Positions 19,284-27,374 of a stretch of 64,000 nucleotides of DNA are shown piece after piece. Position numbers and translations under genes: made by a program. Origin of the DNA: Stenotrophomonas maltophilia (GTDB taxonomy: Bacteria; Pseudomonadota; Gammaproteobacteria; Xanthomonadales; Xanthomonadaceae); the NCBI RefSeq assembly GCF_004920835.1, contig NZ_QFHO01000004.1:124001-188000 (forward strand), in the 5' to 3' direction. The number at the start of each line of letters is the position of its first letter. The stretch's first letter is position 1. A model generated the notes under the pieces. It was not told where the DNA came from and made no database searches. It worked only from the letters and a program-made list of their open reading frames with translations.

Positions 19284-20037
19284 CGCTAGACAGTTAAAAA
19301 GGGTCGTGGGCTCTCCGATCGACGTCCTCGATTGGACCTGTGCAGTGAAGCGCATCGAGTCATGGGCGTTCACGCATGAAAGCCGCGTAGTCTGCATCTG
19401 CAACGCCCACTCCGTCGTCACAGCACGTCAGGACAAGGAGTTCGCAGCAGCCGTGAACTCTGCCGACATGGCAACGCCCGATGGTGCACCGGTGGCCTGG
19501 CTCATGAGACGTCTTGGGGCTTCCGGACAGCAACGCATCAATGGTCCCGACCTGATGCTCAAGTACTGCGAGGCAGCCGCCAAGCGCGGCGAGTCCATCT
19601 ACCTCTATGGGGGCGCTGAGACGACCTTGAGCATTCTCCGCGACGAGCTGCCCAAGCGATTCCCTGGCTTGGTCATTGCCGGCTCGCACTCACCGCCCTT
19701 CCGCGCACTCAGCGAAGAAGAGGATGCTGCCATCGTGCGCGACATCAATGACTCCGGTGCCGGGACGATCTGGGTCAGCCTCGGCTGTCCGAAGCAGGAG
19801 AAGTGGATGGCGGCGCACCGTGGCCGGATCAATGGCGTGATGATCGGTGTCGGGGCGGCATTCGACTACCATGCGGGTGTTATCTCCCGGGCCCCGCTCT
19901 GGATGCAGAACAATGGCCTCGAGTGGCTGCACAGGCTTGCGAGCGAGCCTCGTCGGCTGTGGAAGCGCTACTTCGTCACCAACACCCTCTTCATTTGGCA
20001 CGCTGCGCGCCAGCTTATGACGACGCAGTCGAAATGA
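19252..20037 (+). CDS. WecG/TagA/CpsF-family glycosyltransferase (GT26)
   Basis: The protein has 261 residues. It starts inside the previous gene, a 32-base overlap; an internal ATG at 19273 is an alternative. GT26 hallmarks are present: NAHSVVTARQDKEFAAAVNSADMATPDGAPVAWL, RINGPDLML, LYGGAETTLSILRDELPKRFPGL, and WVSLGCPKQEKWMAAHR with VGAAFDYHAG. Relatives include GumM and WecG, which add a late sugar to a lipid-linked intermediate. G+C rises sharply within its first 60 bases, so it sits at the right edge of the AT-rich cassette. Confidence 0.9.
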   Translation: MKKRLIIMNPSARQLKRVVGSPIDVLDWTCAVKRIESWAFTHESRVVCICNAHSVVTARQDKEFAAAVNSADMATPDGAPVAWLMRRLGASGQQRINGPDLMLKYCEAAAKRGESIYLYGGAETTLSILRDELPKRFPGLVIAGSHSPPFRALSEEEDAAIVRDINDSGAGTIWVSLGCPKQEKWMAAHRGRINGVMIGVGAAFDYHAGVISRAPLWMQNNGLEWLHRLASEPRRLWKRYFVTNTLFIWHAARQLMTTQSK

Positions 20038-20516
20038 CCCACTTGACCGAGCTTCCACCACGGCACTTGAGTGCAGCTGACTTCAAGGCCGTCGTTCGGG
20101 ACACACCTCTTGTGTCGATCGATCTTCTGGTCATGGATCCACGGCAACGCATGCTTGTGGGGTTGCGCACCAATGAACCTGCACGCGGATTCTGGTTTGC
20201 GCCGGGTGGACGCATCCGCAAAGGCGAGAACTTCAGCCAGGCATTCCGCAGGCTGACTCTGGCTGAGCTCGGGCAATCGCTGGAGATCAGCGAAGCCACC
20301 TTCGTTGGCGTGTATGAGCACTTCTACGCCGAGGACTTCACCGGAGCATCGGATGCAGGTACACACTACGTGGTGCTGGCCTACTCCATCAGCGTGGATC
20401 CCGCGGGAATGGCTCTGCCGAAGGAACAGCATGCAGAGTACCGCTGGGTAACGGCAGAAGATGCTTTGTCCGATGCCTCGATCCACCCCAATACCCAGGC
20501 ATACGCCCGCAAATGA
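20034..20516 (+). CDS. gmm: GDP-mannose mannosyl hydrolase (Nudix)
   Basis: The protein has 160 residues, the same size as E. coli Gmm/NudD. Start 20034 overlaps the previous stop as ATGA. The modified Nudix box starts GGRIRKGENFSQAFRRLTLAE, which lacks the canonical REUXEE exactly as in GDP-mannose hydrolases. FWFAPGGRI and THYVVLAYSI also match. It hydrolyses GDP-mannose (or GDP-glucose) to GDP and sugar. With gmd and fcl nearby it parallels the colanic-acid gmd-fcl-gmm set and may tune GDP-sugar supply. Confidence 0.9.
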   Translation: MTHLTELPPRHLSAADFKAVVRDTPLVSIDLLVMDPRQRMLVGLRTNEPARGFWFAPGGRIRKGENFSQAFRRLTLAELGQSLEISEATFVGVYEHFYAEDFTGASDAGTHYVVLAYSISVDPAGMALPKEQHAEYRWVTAEDALSDASIHPNTQAYARK

Positions 20517-20517
20517 A

Positions 20518-20541
20518 AAGGGCCAGCGAACGCTGGCCCTT
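20518..20541. terminator. Bidirectional terminator between gmm and fcl
   Basis: AAGGGCCAGCG and CGCTGGCCCTT form a perfect 11-bp stem with a two-base AA spacer, one base after the gmm stop and 13 bases from the convergent fcl stop. It is A-rich on the left and pyrimidine-rich on the right. Confidence 0.8.
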
Positions 20542-20553
20542 CCATCCAAGACC

Positions 20554-21498
20554 TCAGGCGGCGCGCAGGCGCCCTTGATTGTCGAGGAACCAGCGATACG
20601 TCTGTTCGACGCCTTCCCGAAGCTCGATCGAAGCCTTCCAGCCCAATCCATTCAACCGTGAGACGTCCAGCAGCTTGCGCGGGGTGCCATCGGGCTTGCT
20701 GGTGTCATTGCGGATTTCGCCCTTGAAACCTGTGACATCCTTCACCAGCTCCGCAAGCTCGCGAATGCTGATGTCATCACCGACACCAACATTGACGATG
20801 TCCGAGCCTTCGTAGGTCTCAGTCAGATAGACCGTTGCGGCTGCCATGTCGTCTACATGGAGGAACTCACGGCGTGGCGTCCCCGTACCCCACATGACGA
20901 CCTCGCTGTCATTGCGCTCGGCGGCTTCGTGGAACTTTCGCAGCAGCGCCGGAAGCACATGCGAGTTCTGCAGATCAAAGTTATCGCCCGGCCCATAAAG
21001 ATTGGTCGGCATCAGACTGATTGCATTGAATCCATACTGCTTGCGGTACGCCTGGCACATCTTGATGCCCGCAATCTTTGCAATCGCATACCATTCGTTC
21101 GTAGGCTCCAGCCCCCCCGTCAGCAACGAGTCCTCACGGATGGGCTGCTCGGCGAACTTGGGGTAGATGCACGACGAGCCGAGGAAAGTCAGCTTCTTCG
21201 CACCATGGCGGTACGCTGCGTCGATCACGTTGTTCTGGATCTGCAGGTTCTCAAACAGGAATTCGGCAGGATATGCATCGTTTGCATGAATCCCGCCTAC
21301 CTTGGCTGCAGCCAGAACGACGATGGCCGGCTTCTCGGCCTCGAAGAGCGCTTCGACCGACGCGCGATCCCTGAGATCGACACGCTCGCGCCCTGCCAGC
21401 AAGAGGTTGTCGTAGCCCAACGCCTGCAAACGGCGCACCACGGCCCCACCCACCAGTCCTCGGTGTCCTGCGACAAAAATCTTATCGTGCTTGTCCAT
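20554..21498 (-). CDS. fcl: GDP-L-fucose synthase
   Basis: The protein has 314 residues from ATG 21498, preceded by GGAAAG. It epimerises and reduces GDP-4-keto-6-deoxymannose to GDP-L-fucose. The start [29 protein letters not shown] and the catalytic block [19 protein letters not shown] with [18 protein letters not shown] (YxxxK) are all intact, followed by [13 protein letters not shown]. It completes the pathway started by gmd but is transcribed toward that operon, with a shared terminator. G+C is nearer the chromosomal background. Confidence 0.96.
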   Translation of the reverse strand: MDKHDKIFVAGHRGLVGGAVVRRLQALGYDNLLLAGRERVDLRDRASVEALFEAEKPAIVVLAAAKVGGIHANDAYPAEFLFENLQIQNNVIDAAYRHGAKKLTFLGSSCIYPKFAEQPIREDSLLTGGLEPTNEWYAIAKIAGIKMCQAYRKQYGFNAISLMPTNLYGPGDNFDLQNSHVLPALLRKFHEAAERNDSEVVMWGTGTPRREFLHVDDMAAATVYLTETYEGSDIVNVGVGDDISIRELAELVKDVTGFKGEIRNDTSKPDGTPRKLLDVSRLNGLGWKASIELREGVEQTYRWFLDNQGRLRAA

Positions 21499-21589
21499 GC
21501 TCTTTCCGTTCAACTGCTGAGTCAGGGGTGAAATTTTAGCAGACGGCCTGAACCCCATTCGGGCCAGCCCGGCCTTGACGACGGGTGGG

Positions 21590-21620
21590 TTGAGATTTAT
21601 CCGGGGAAACCAGATAGAAT
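21590..21620 (+). promoter_or_regulatory. Possible promoter of tRNA-Arg
   Basis: TTGAGA (21590-21595) and TAGAAT (21615-21620) are close to sigma-70 hexamers, but the spacer is 19 bases, longer than ideal. The -10 lies 75 bases before the tRNA. Confidence 0.35.
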
Positions 21621-21694
21621 GCTCTCCTCACGGCCCCTTCCGGGTGTCTTGATGCCCGTCCCGGCAGGTTCCGAGGGCGCGGCGGTTCTACAAC

Positions 21695-21771
21695 GCGCCC
21701 GTAGCTCAGCCGGATAGAGTAGTGGCTTCCGAAGCCATTGGTCGGGGGTTCGAATCCCTCCGGGCGCGCCA
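21695..21771 (+). tRNA. tRNA-Arg (anticodon CCG)
   Basis: The 77-base gene has acceptor stem GCGCCCG/CGGGCGC, D-arm TAGCTCAGCCGGATAGAG, anticodon stem-loop GTGGC-TTCCGAA-GCCAT with anticodon CCG, T-arm with GGTTCGAATCC, and an encoded CCA. It reads CGG codons. It stands alone between fcl and two minus-strand genes; no flanking integrase or duplicated 3' end was seen. Confidence 0.97.
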
Positions 21772-21822
21772 TCTTTCTCTGCTCGTACCCGTCACTCCAG
21801 GCCTCTCGCTTGCACTTCCACG

Positions 21823-22284
21823 TCAACGCGGCTCAGGAGCGAACGGCATCGAGCGATGTGCGCAACCTTGAAGATCGCGCACGACGATGGAAAGCTCCTG
21901 CCCTTTCTGCACCGCACCGGACAGGAAGGCGCCCTTGCCGTCGTATAGGAAGGTTTCAATCTCACCACGTGCAACCACCAGGTCCGCAGCCGGCGGCTTG
22001 GGCTCTTCCAGAACAACACTGAAGGGACGCCAGGCCAGACCGTGTTCGTCGCGGATATCGGTCAATACTGCGTGTGCATGTGCCTGCCGATCCACGCTGG
22101 CCAGTGGCAGTCGTAGTGCCTGCGATCCCTCCGTACTGATCTGGAACCTGCCAAGGACCACGGCATCCACGGTTTCACTGCCGATGTAGGTGATCGTGGC
22201 CTCGGGGCACTGCACGGCATCGGCGGGGTGCGATGCACACGCGGCCAGGCTTGCGGTCAGGAGGGCAATGATCGGCCGGATCAT
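21823..22284 (-). CDS. Predicted lipoprotein, unknown function
   Basis: The protein has 153 residues. MIRPIIALLTASLAAC is a short signal with a lipobox (LAAC). The mature part contains QCPEATITYIGSETVDAVVLGRFQIS and a C-terminal LSIVVRDLQGCAHRSM, whose two Cys could form a disulfide. I recognise no family. The gene overlaps the upstream gene by four bases, so they are probably co-transcribed. Confidence 0.75.
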   Translation of the reverse strand: MIRPIIALLTASLAACASHPADAVQCPEATITYIGSETVDAVVLGRFQISTEGSQALRLPLASVDRQAHAHAVLTDIRDEHGLAWRPFSVVLEEPKPPAADLVVARGEIETFLYDGKGAFLSGAVQKGQELSIVVRDLQGCAHRSMPFAPEPR

Positions 22285-22700
22285 GGGCTGGCATTTGGCA
22301 CGTCGCTACCCTGCCCAGCGTTTGCAGCAGCGCGCGTAGTGGAAGCACCCGGCCTGCGCGCATAGCTGTAATCGGGATCCCGGCAGGCGCGCACGATCGG
22401 ACTTCGTGCGTGCCTGATCACGCCGGGGAACCAGGACAACACCAACACCACGGCCCAGATCGCAGCCAACCAGAACCATCTACCCGAGGCATAGGCCCAG
22501 ATCATGGGCAATGCAGCCAGCAGCACGACGATCTGCGTATACAGCAGGTAGAGCGTATGCAGGCCCAAGCGGGGATCCGAGCGCAGCACCACGCCACATT
22601 CCCTGCATGCCGTCTTCGCCTGCCGTCTCGATGCGCAAAGCAGCGGGAATCGCTGCCCGGCAGCGCCGCAAAGTGGACACGTGAAGGTCAGCACGCGCAT
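22281..22700 (-). CDS. Small zinc-ribbon membrane protein
   Basis: The protein has 139 residues. Start 22700 is chosen because GAGGAG lies seven bases upstream; a GTG 18 bases earlier is in frame. The N-terminus has paired CxxC motifs (FTCPLCGAAG and TACRECGVVL), predicting a zinc ribbon. Two hydrophobic helices follow (LYTQIVVLLAALPMIWAYA and FWLAAIWAVVLVLSWFPGVI). A disordered tail completes it. Family unassigned. It is coupled to the downstream lipoprotein gene. Confidence 0.72.
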   Translation of the reverse strand: MRVLTFTCPLCGAAGQRFPLLCASRRQAKTACRECGVVLRSDPRLGLHTLYLLYTQIVVLLAALPMIWAYASGRWFWLAAIWAVVLVLSWFPGVIRHARSPIVRACRDPDYSYARRPGASTTRAAANAGQGSDVPNASP

Positions 22701-22788
22701 CCGGAAGCTCCTCTCCACCGATTGGCGTCATCTGCCAGGTACGTATCCGAGCCTAGCATGGGCGTGGCAGGGGGGCCCCACATACAGC

Positions 22789-22811
22789 AACGCCGGGCAG
22801 TGCCCGGCGTT
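22789..22811 (-). terminator. Terminator after the GH109-like gene
   Basis: AACGCCGGGC and GCCCGGCGTT form a perfect 10-bp stem with a three-base loop, about 44 bases after the minus-strand stop. Confidence 0.65.
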
Positions 22812-22855
22812 GTGTTCAAAACAGTCCAGCATGACTCGACTCTACAGTGAGCGGA

Positions 22856-24211
22856 TCAATACCTGCCGTCGAACGCAAAGATCGGCTTACGCTGCTTCCA
22901 CGCACCGGCGGTGAAGTCCGGGAACTCCAGCGTCTGGAAGCTGTTGGCGATCGACTGCTCGCTCAGCGGCGTGATCGCGCTCCATGTAACCGCGTCATAG
23001 ATATCGATCGGCATCGGTGCCTTGGCCTTCAGCGCCTCCACGAAGGCGTGGATGACGAACCAGTCCATGCCACCGTGACCAGCGCTGGCAGCGGTCTCGG
23101 CATTCTGCTTCCACAGCGGGTGCTCATACTCGTCCTGGTACTTCTTGAACTCTTCCCACTGGTGCGGCGGGCTGCGGCCTTCGATGTGGATCGAATGGTT
23201 CACATCCATCCACAGGCCCTTGGTGCCCTGCACGCGGAAGCCCATCGAGTACGGGCGCGGCAGCGAGGTATCGTGCTGCAGCAGGATGGTCTCGCCGTTC
23301 TCGCAGGCCAGCGTGGTGGTCACGATGTCGCCCAGCTTGAACTTCACCTTGGTACTGGGATGCGTGGTGCCGCCACTCTTGGCCACGGTGTATTCGTGCA
23401 GGCCCCGCGCCTTGGTCGCGAAGGCGTTGATGTGGGTGAAGCGGTTGCCGCGATTGATGCCAGTGTACATCGCGCACGGGCCGATGCCGTGGCTGGGGTA
23501 GAGCTCACCATTGCGCTCCACCGAATGCTCGGTGCGCCAGCGGGCTTCGCTCCAGCCCTTGGGACCGAATTCCACGCCGCTGTCGTAGGGCTGGTTCGGG
23601 TCGCCGGAATTGAACTTCACGCCGCGCAGGTCGTGCTGGTAGCCGGCCTGCAGGTGCACCAGCTCACCGAACAGGCCCTGGCGCACCATCTGCAGCGCGG
23701 CCATCACGTCGCGGCGGTAGCAGACGTTCTCCAGCAGCATGTACGGGGTGCCGGTGCTCAGCTGGGTCTTCAACACGTCCCAGTGGTCCTGCAGGGTGAT
23801 GCCGGCCACCACTTCACAGCCCACTGCCACGCCAGCCTGCATCGCGGCAATCGCCATCGGCGCGTGGTACTCCCACGGCGTGGCGATGATCACGCCATCG
23901 ATGCCCTTCTGTTCCAGCAGGCGCTTCCAGGCGTTGGTGTCGCGGTCCTGGCCGTAGGTCTTCGGGGCCGGTTTGCCGGCCTTGCTGACCATCTCCACGG
24001 CGCGGCCGAGCATGATCGGCTCGATATCGCAGACGGCGACAACCTCGACGTCTTCGCGGCGCACCAGTTCCTTCAGCAGCACCAGGCCACGCATGCCGGT
24101 ACCGATCATGGCCAGGCGCACCTTGCGCCCGCGTGCCCAGGCCGGGGTCTGCGGCAGCAGGCTGCTGGCGGCGACAGCGGCGCTGGCCGCGATGAATTCC
24201 CTACGCTTCAT
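22856..24211 (-). CDS. GH109-like glycosidase of the Gfo/Idh/MocA fold, Tat-exported
   Basis: The protein has 451 residues from ATG 24211; ATG 24220 is a close alternative (RBS AGAGGAG is not ideally spaced for either). The N-terminus MKRREFIAASAAVAASSLLP is a twin-arginine signal. An NAD-binding Rossmann motif (RLAMIGTGMRGLVLL) is followed by WEYHAPMA and EVVAGITL. YPSHGIGPCAMYTGINRGNR (Tyr238/His241) matches the catalytic Tyr-His region of GH109 alpha-N-acetylgalactosaminidases, which use bound NAD+ without net redox. Length is close to the characterised 444-residue enzyme. Its place behind a TonB receptor in a GalNAc locus supports this over a plain oxidoreductase. Confidence 0.82.
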   Translation of the reverse strand: MKRREFIAASAAVAASSLLPQTPAWARGRKVRLAMIGTGMRGLVLLKELVRREDVEVVAVCDIEPIMLGRAVEMVSKAGKPAPKTYGQDRDTNAWKRLLEQKGIDGVIIATPWEYHAPMAIAAMQAGVAVGCEVVAGITLQDHWDVLKTQLSTGTPYMLLENVCYRRDVMAALQMVRQGLFGELVHLQAGYQHDLRGVKFNSGDPNQPYDSGVEFGPKGWSEARWRTEHSVERNGELYPSHGIGPCAMYTGINRGNRFTHINAFATKARGLHEYTVAKSGGTTHPSTKVKFKLGDIVTTTLACENGETILLQHDTSLPRPYSMGFRVQGTKGLWMDVNHSIHIEGRSPPHQWEEFKKYQDEYEHPLWKQNAETAASAGHGGMDWFVIHAFVEALKAKAPMPIDIYDAVTWSAITPLSEQSIANSFQTLEFPDFTAGAWKQRKPIFAFDGRY

Positions 24212-24234
24212 GGCAAACATCTCTCCTCTTGGCA

Positions 24235-24258
24235 GCGTGCCGGCCGCAGCCGGCACGC
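24235..24258 (-). other. Intercistronic hairpin between receptor and GH109-like gene
   Basis: GCGTGCCGGC and GCCGGCACGC form a perfect 10-bp stem with loop CGCA in the short gap between the receptor stop and the next gene. There is no T tract on the minus strand, so mRNA stabilisation or processing is more likely than full termination. Confidence 0.55.
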
Positions 24259-24276
24259 CAGGTCACGCAAACGGAA

Positions 24277-27252
24277 TTACTTGAACCGATAGCCGATGGT
24301 CACACTGTAACCACGACCGAAGATCGTTGCGTAGTCACTGGAGTCACCCAGGAAGCTGTTCGGGTCGTAGAACGGCAGGCGGTTGAACAGGTTCTTGACG
24401 GTGAAGCTCAGGTTCCACGCATCATCCGGGCGCCAGGTGACGCTCATGTTGGCGGTCCACCATGACGGTGCACCATCACACTTGCTCTTCTGCAGGGCCA
24501 GATAGCCGCCGGTGCAGGTTTCCTTGTTGTTGCTCACCTCATCAACCTGGTCGGTGGCCCACTTGGTGCCGCCCACGTAGTTGACGAACATGCTGGTGGT
24601 CACCTGCTTGTAGGTCCAGTCGGCATTGAGCGTGGCACGCAGGCGCGGGTTGTTGTAGTAGCCCACCACGTCGCCGTAGTACCAGCCGCTCGCTTCATCC
24701 ATGTAGAAGCGGTTGCGGTTGGCGATGGTGGCAGCCAGGCCGATGTTCAGGTTGCCCCAATCACCCAGCGAGAAGCGGCTGCGCGCGTCGATGTCGAAGC
24801 CGTCGATCAGGGTCTTGCCACGGTTCTTGTACTGGCCCACCACGCTGGCCACGTTGCCGGCGGAGTAGCCTGGCAGCGTCGAGGGACAGTTCACGCCACT
24901 GGCCGGGTCGGCACACATCGCCGCCAGCTGCGCCAGGTTGGCACGGTCGCTGTCGGTGATCGGCGAACGCGACGAGGAGATGATGTCTTCCATGCGGCGG
25001 TAGTCCGGCGCAACGATTTCATTGTCGCGGTAGATGAACCAGTAGTCGGCCGACACCGACAGCCAGGTTGCGGGCTCGTAGACGAAACCAAGGGTAGCGA
25101 TCTTCGCCTTCTCCGGCTTCAGGTCCTTGTTCGGCTGGGTCATGCGTGCCACGGTGCGGCTGCAATCGACGTTCAGCAGGTTCTTGCCGAGATCCACGTC
25201 ACCCGGGCGCTGCGACCTCAGCAGCAGGTTGGCGATGGCGTTGGTCTCGTTGCAGCGCAGCTCGTCACGGTAGCCGCCCAGCTGCGCGAACACGCCGCCG
25301 TTGCCGGACTCGGCCAGGCTCGGTGCACGGAAGCCGGTGGAGTAGGTGCCGCGCAGCATCAGCTGATCGAACGCCTGGTACTTGAAGCCGATCTTCGGCG
25401 CGATGTTGGCGCTGAAGTTCGGGTACTTGTCCACGCGCACCGCCGCATCCAGTTCCAGCTTGTCGGTGATCGGCGCCACGGTCTCGGCGAACAGCGCGTA
25501 GGTGTTGCGCTTGCCATCGAACCAGGAACCACCCTGCTGGGTGATCAGGCCGTTGGCCGCATCGGCGTTGCCCGGGGTATAGAAGGTCTCACGGCTGGCG
25601 TTGAAGCCAAACGCGGCGCGCATCTCACCGGCCGGCAGCTGGAACAGCGGGCCTTCGATCTTGCCGTCCAGGGTGTGCAGGCGGGTCCACGACTGGATGT
25701 CGAAGGTCGGGAACGCTTCACGGATCAATGCAGCGTTGGCTTCGCTGATCTCGCCGAACTTGTACGCCGGGTGGTCGGAGATGATCACGCGGCCGGTACC
25801 CGGATCGATCGTGTACGGACCGAAGGCCTTCTCGAAGCCCTTGGTATTGACGTTGATCGTCTGATAGGTGGTGGAGTGGGTACCCGCGCTGGCGAACGCG
25901 GTCTCCCAGTTCCAGTCACCCCTGCTGCCGCGCGCACCGGCCAGCACGCGGTAGCTCTTGTCGGTGTTGCGCTGGCCAAAGTAGTTGGCGCCGGCATCCT
26001 GCAGCAGGTAGTTCAGGCCGACCACTCCGCCCATCATCGCCTTCATTTCAGGGCTTGCGTGGTTGTACTCGTTGTTCGGGCCCAGGAACGGGTACAGGAA
26101 CTGGTTGACGTTGTTGCCGGTGTTGCGCGAGAACCAGCTGGTCGGGTTGCCGGTGGTAGTGCCGTAGGTGCGCGGCGTGCCGCCATTGGCGCGCAGGTCG
26201 ATGTCGGTGTAGGTCGCCTCGGCGAAGATCTCGGTGCTCTCACCCACCAGGAAGGTGCCGTTGAGGTAGGCGGTGTTGCGCTCGGACTTGGCGCCGGCAT
26301 CGATCTCGTTGTTCATCCAGGTTTCCCAGACGCAACGCGGACCGGCCGCTTCACTGGTCAGCACGTTCTTGCAGCCCGGTGCGGCTTCCTGCACGCGGCG
26401 GCCGGTGACCGGATCGAAGGCGAAGTAGCTGCCCGGGTTGAACTCGCCCGGCCTGCTGCCCACGCCCAGGCGCAGGTTGTTGAGATAGTTCGGATTGTTG
26501 ACGTAGTACTGGTCGGGCCGCTTGTCGTAGAAATCGCTGAGCGGAATCGCATCGCGGCGGTACATGTTCACCGCGCCGTAGATGTTGAAGCGGTTCTCGG
26601 TCAGGTCGCCGAAGCCAGCGGTGATGCTGGCCTGGCGCTCGCCGTAGGAGTCAATGCGCGAGGAGGTATCGCTGGTGAAGCTGACCTCGGCACCCTGGAA
26701 GTTACGCTTGGTGATCACGTTGATCACGCCGGCCACCGCGTCGGTGCCGTACACGGCCGAAGCGCCGTCGGTCAGCACTTCCATGCGCTCGATGGCCGCA
26801 GCCGGGATCGCATCGATGTTGACGAACTGGGTCTGGAAGCCCGCCGGCGCACCGTAGTACGACAGGCGGCGACCATTCAGCAGCACCAGCGTGCCCTGTG
26901 CACCCAGGCCGCGCAGATTGGCCTGCGAAGCACCGTCGGAACCAGTGAACAGTGAGCGCGCATCCTGCTGCGCTGGCCGCGCGGCCGGCAGGTTGTCGAG
27001 CACCTGCAGCAGCGTGCGCGCACCCATGTTCTGGATGTCCTGCTTGCTGATCACCTGCACCGGCGAGGCGGTTTCAACGTCGGTACGGCGGATGTTGGAA
27101 CCGGTGACCTCGATGCGGGCCAGGTCGGTAGCCTTGTCCTTGCTCTCCTGAGCAACGGCAGGAACGGCGGCCGAGAGCAGTGCGCCGGCAATGGCCAGCG
27201 TCAGCGGGGCGATGGAACGACAGGGGGGGCGGTGGTGGCGTGCGGGCAACAT
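24277..27252 (-). CDS. TonB-dependent receptor of the GalNAc locus
   Basis: The protein has 991 residues from ATG 27252 (AGGAG nine bases upstream). A signal peptide ends AVPAVAQ. Next come ARIEVTGSNIRRTDVETASP (TonB-box region of the large oligosaccharide/peptide receptor type) and plug motifs LLQVLDNLP, NLRGLGAQGTLVLLNGRRLS and GTDAVAGVINVITK. The barrel includes LRGTYSTGFRAPSLAE and ends in IGYRFK. It lies between two glycosidase genes on one strand, so it probably imports GalNAc-containing oligosaccharides. Substrate is inferred only from context. Confidence 0.9.
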   Translation of the reverse strand: MLPARHHRPPCRSIAPLTLAIAGALLSAAVPAVAQESKDKATDLARIEVTGSNIRRTDVETASPVQVISKQDIQNMGARTLLQVLDNLPAARPAQQDARSLFTGSDGASQANLRGLGAQGTLVLLNGRRLSYYGAPAGFQTQFVNIDAIPAAAIERMEVLTDGASAVYGTDAVAGVINVITKRNFQGAEVSFTSDTSSRIDSYGERQASITAGFGDLTENRFNIYGAVNMYRRDAIPLSDFYDKRPDQYYVNNPNYLNNLRLGVGSRPGEFNPGSYFAFDPVTGRRVQEAAPGCKNVLTSEAAGPRCVWETWMNNEIDAGAKSERNTAYLNGTFLVGESTEIFAEATYTDIDLRANGGTPRTYGTTTGNPTSWFSRNTGNNVNQFLYPFLGPNNEYNHASPEMKAMMGGVVGLNYLLQDAGANYFGQRNTDKSYRVLAGARGSRGDWNWETAFASAGTHSTTYQTINVNTKGFEKAFGPYTIDPGTGRVIISDHPAYKFGEISEANAALIREAFPTFDIQSWTRLHTLDGKIEGPLFQLPAGEMRAAFGFNASRETFYTPGNADAANGLITQQGGSWFDGKRNTYALFAETVAPITDKLELDAAVRVDKYPNFSANIAPKIGFKYQAFDQLMLRGTYSTGFRAPSLAESGNGGVFAQLGGYRDELRCNETNAIANLLLRSQRPGDVDLGKNLLNVDCSRTVARMTQPNKDLKPEKAKIATLGFVYEPATWLSVSADYWFIYRDNEIVAPDYRRMEDIISSSRSPITDSDRANLAQLAAMCADPASGVNCPSTLPGYSAGNVASVVGQYKNRGKTLIDGFDIDARSRFSLGDWGNLNIGLAATIANRNRFYMDEASGWYYGDVVGYYNNPRLRATLNADWTYKQVTTSMFVNYVGGTKWATDQVDEVSNNKETCTGGYLALQKSKCDGAPSWWTANMSVTWRPDDAWNLSFTVKNLFNRLPFYDPNSFLGDSSDYATIFGRGYSVTIGYRFK

Positions 27253-27374
27253 CGGGGTTCTCTCCTGGCAGGGGTGCGGCGCGAATGGTGAATCGGCGGG
27301 CAAAACGCTCCCGGGCCACGGCCATGAGGGCCGCAGTCGGAATGGGCGGGGGGAGGAGCGGTGTTACGAGGGGG

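Noticed and set aside
21536-21826. Minus-strand ORF of 96 codons with ARPEGFEPPTNGFG
   Set aside because: This is the well-known false protein produced by reading a tRNA gene on the opposite strand.
21695-22855. Genomic island inserted at tRNA-Arg
   Set aside because: No integrase, no repeated 3' tRNA fragment and no composition shift directly downstream of the tRNA.
22856-24211. Simple Gfo/Idh sugar oxidoreductase for the GH109-like protein
   Set aside because: The Tat signal, the YPSHG motif and the neighbouring GalNAc genes fit GH109 better, although an oxidoreductase cannot be fully excluded.
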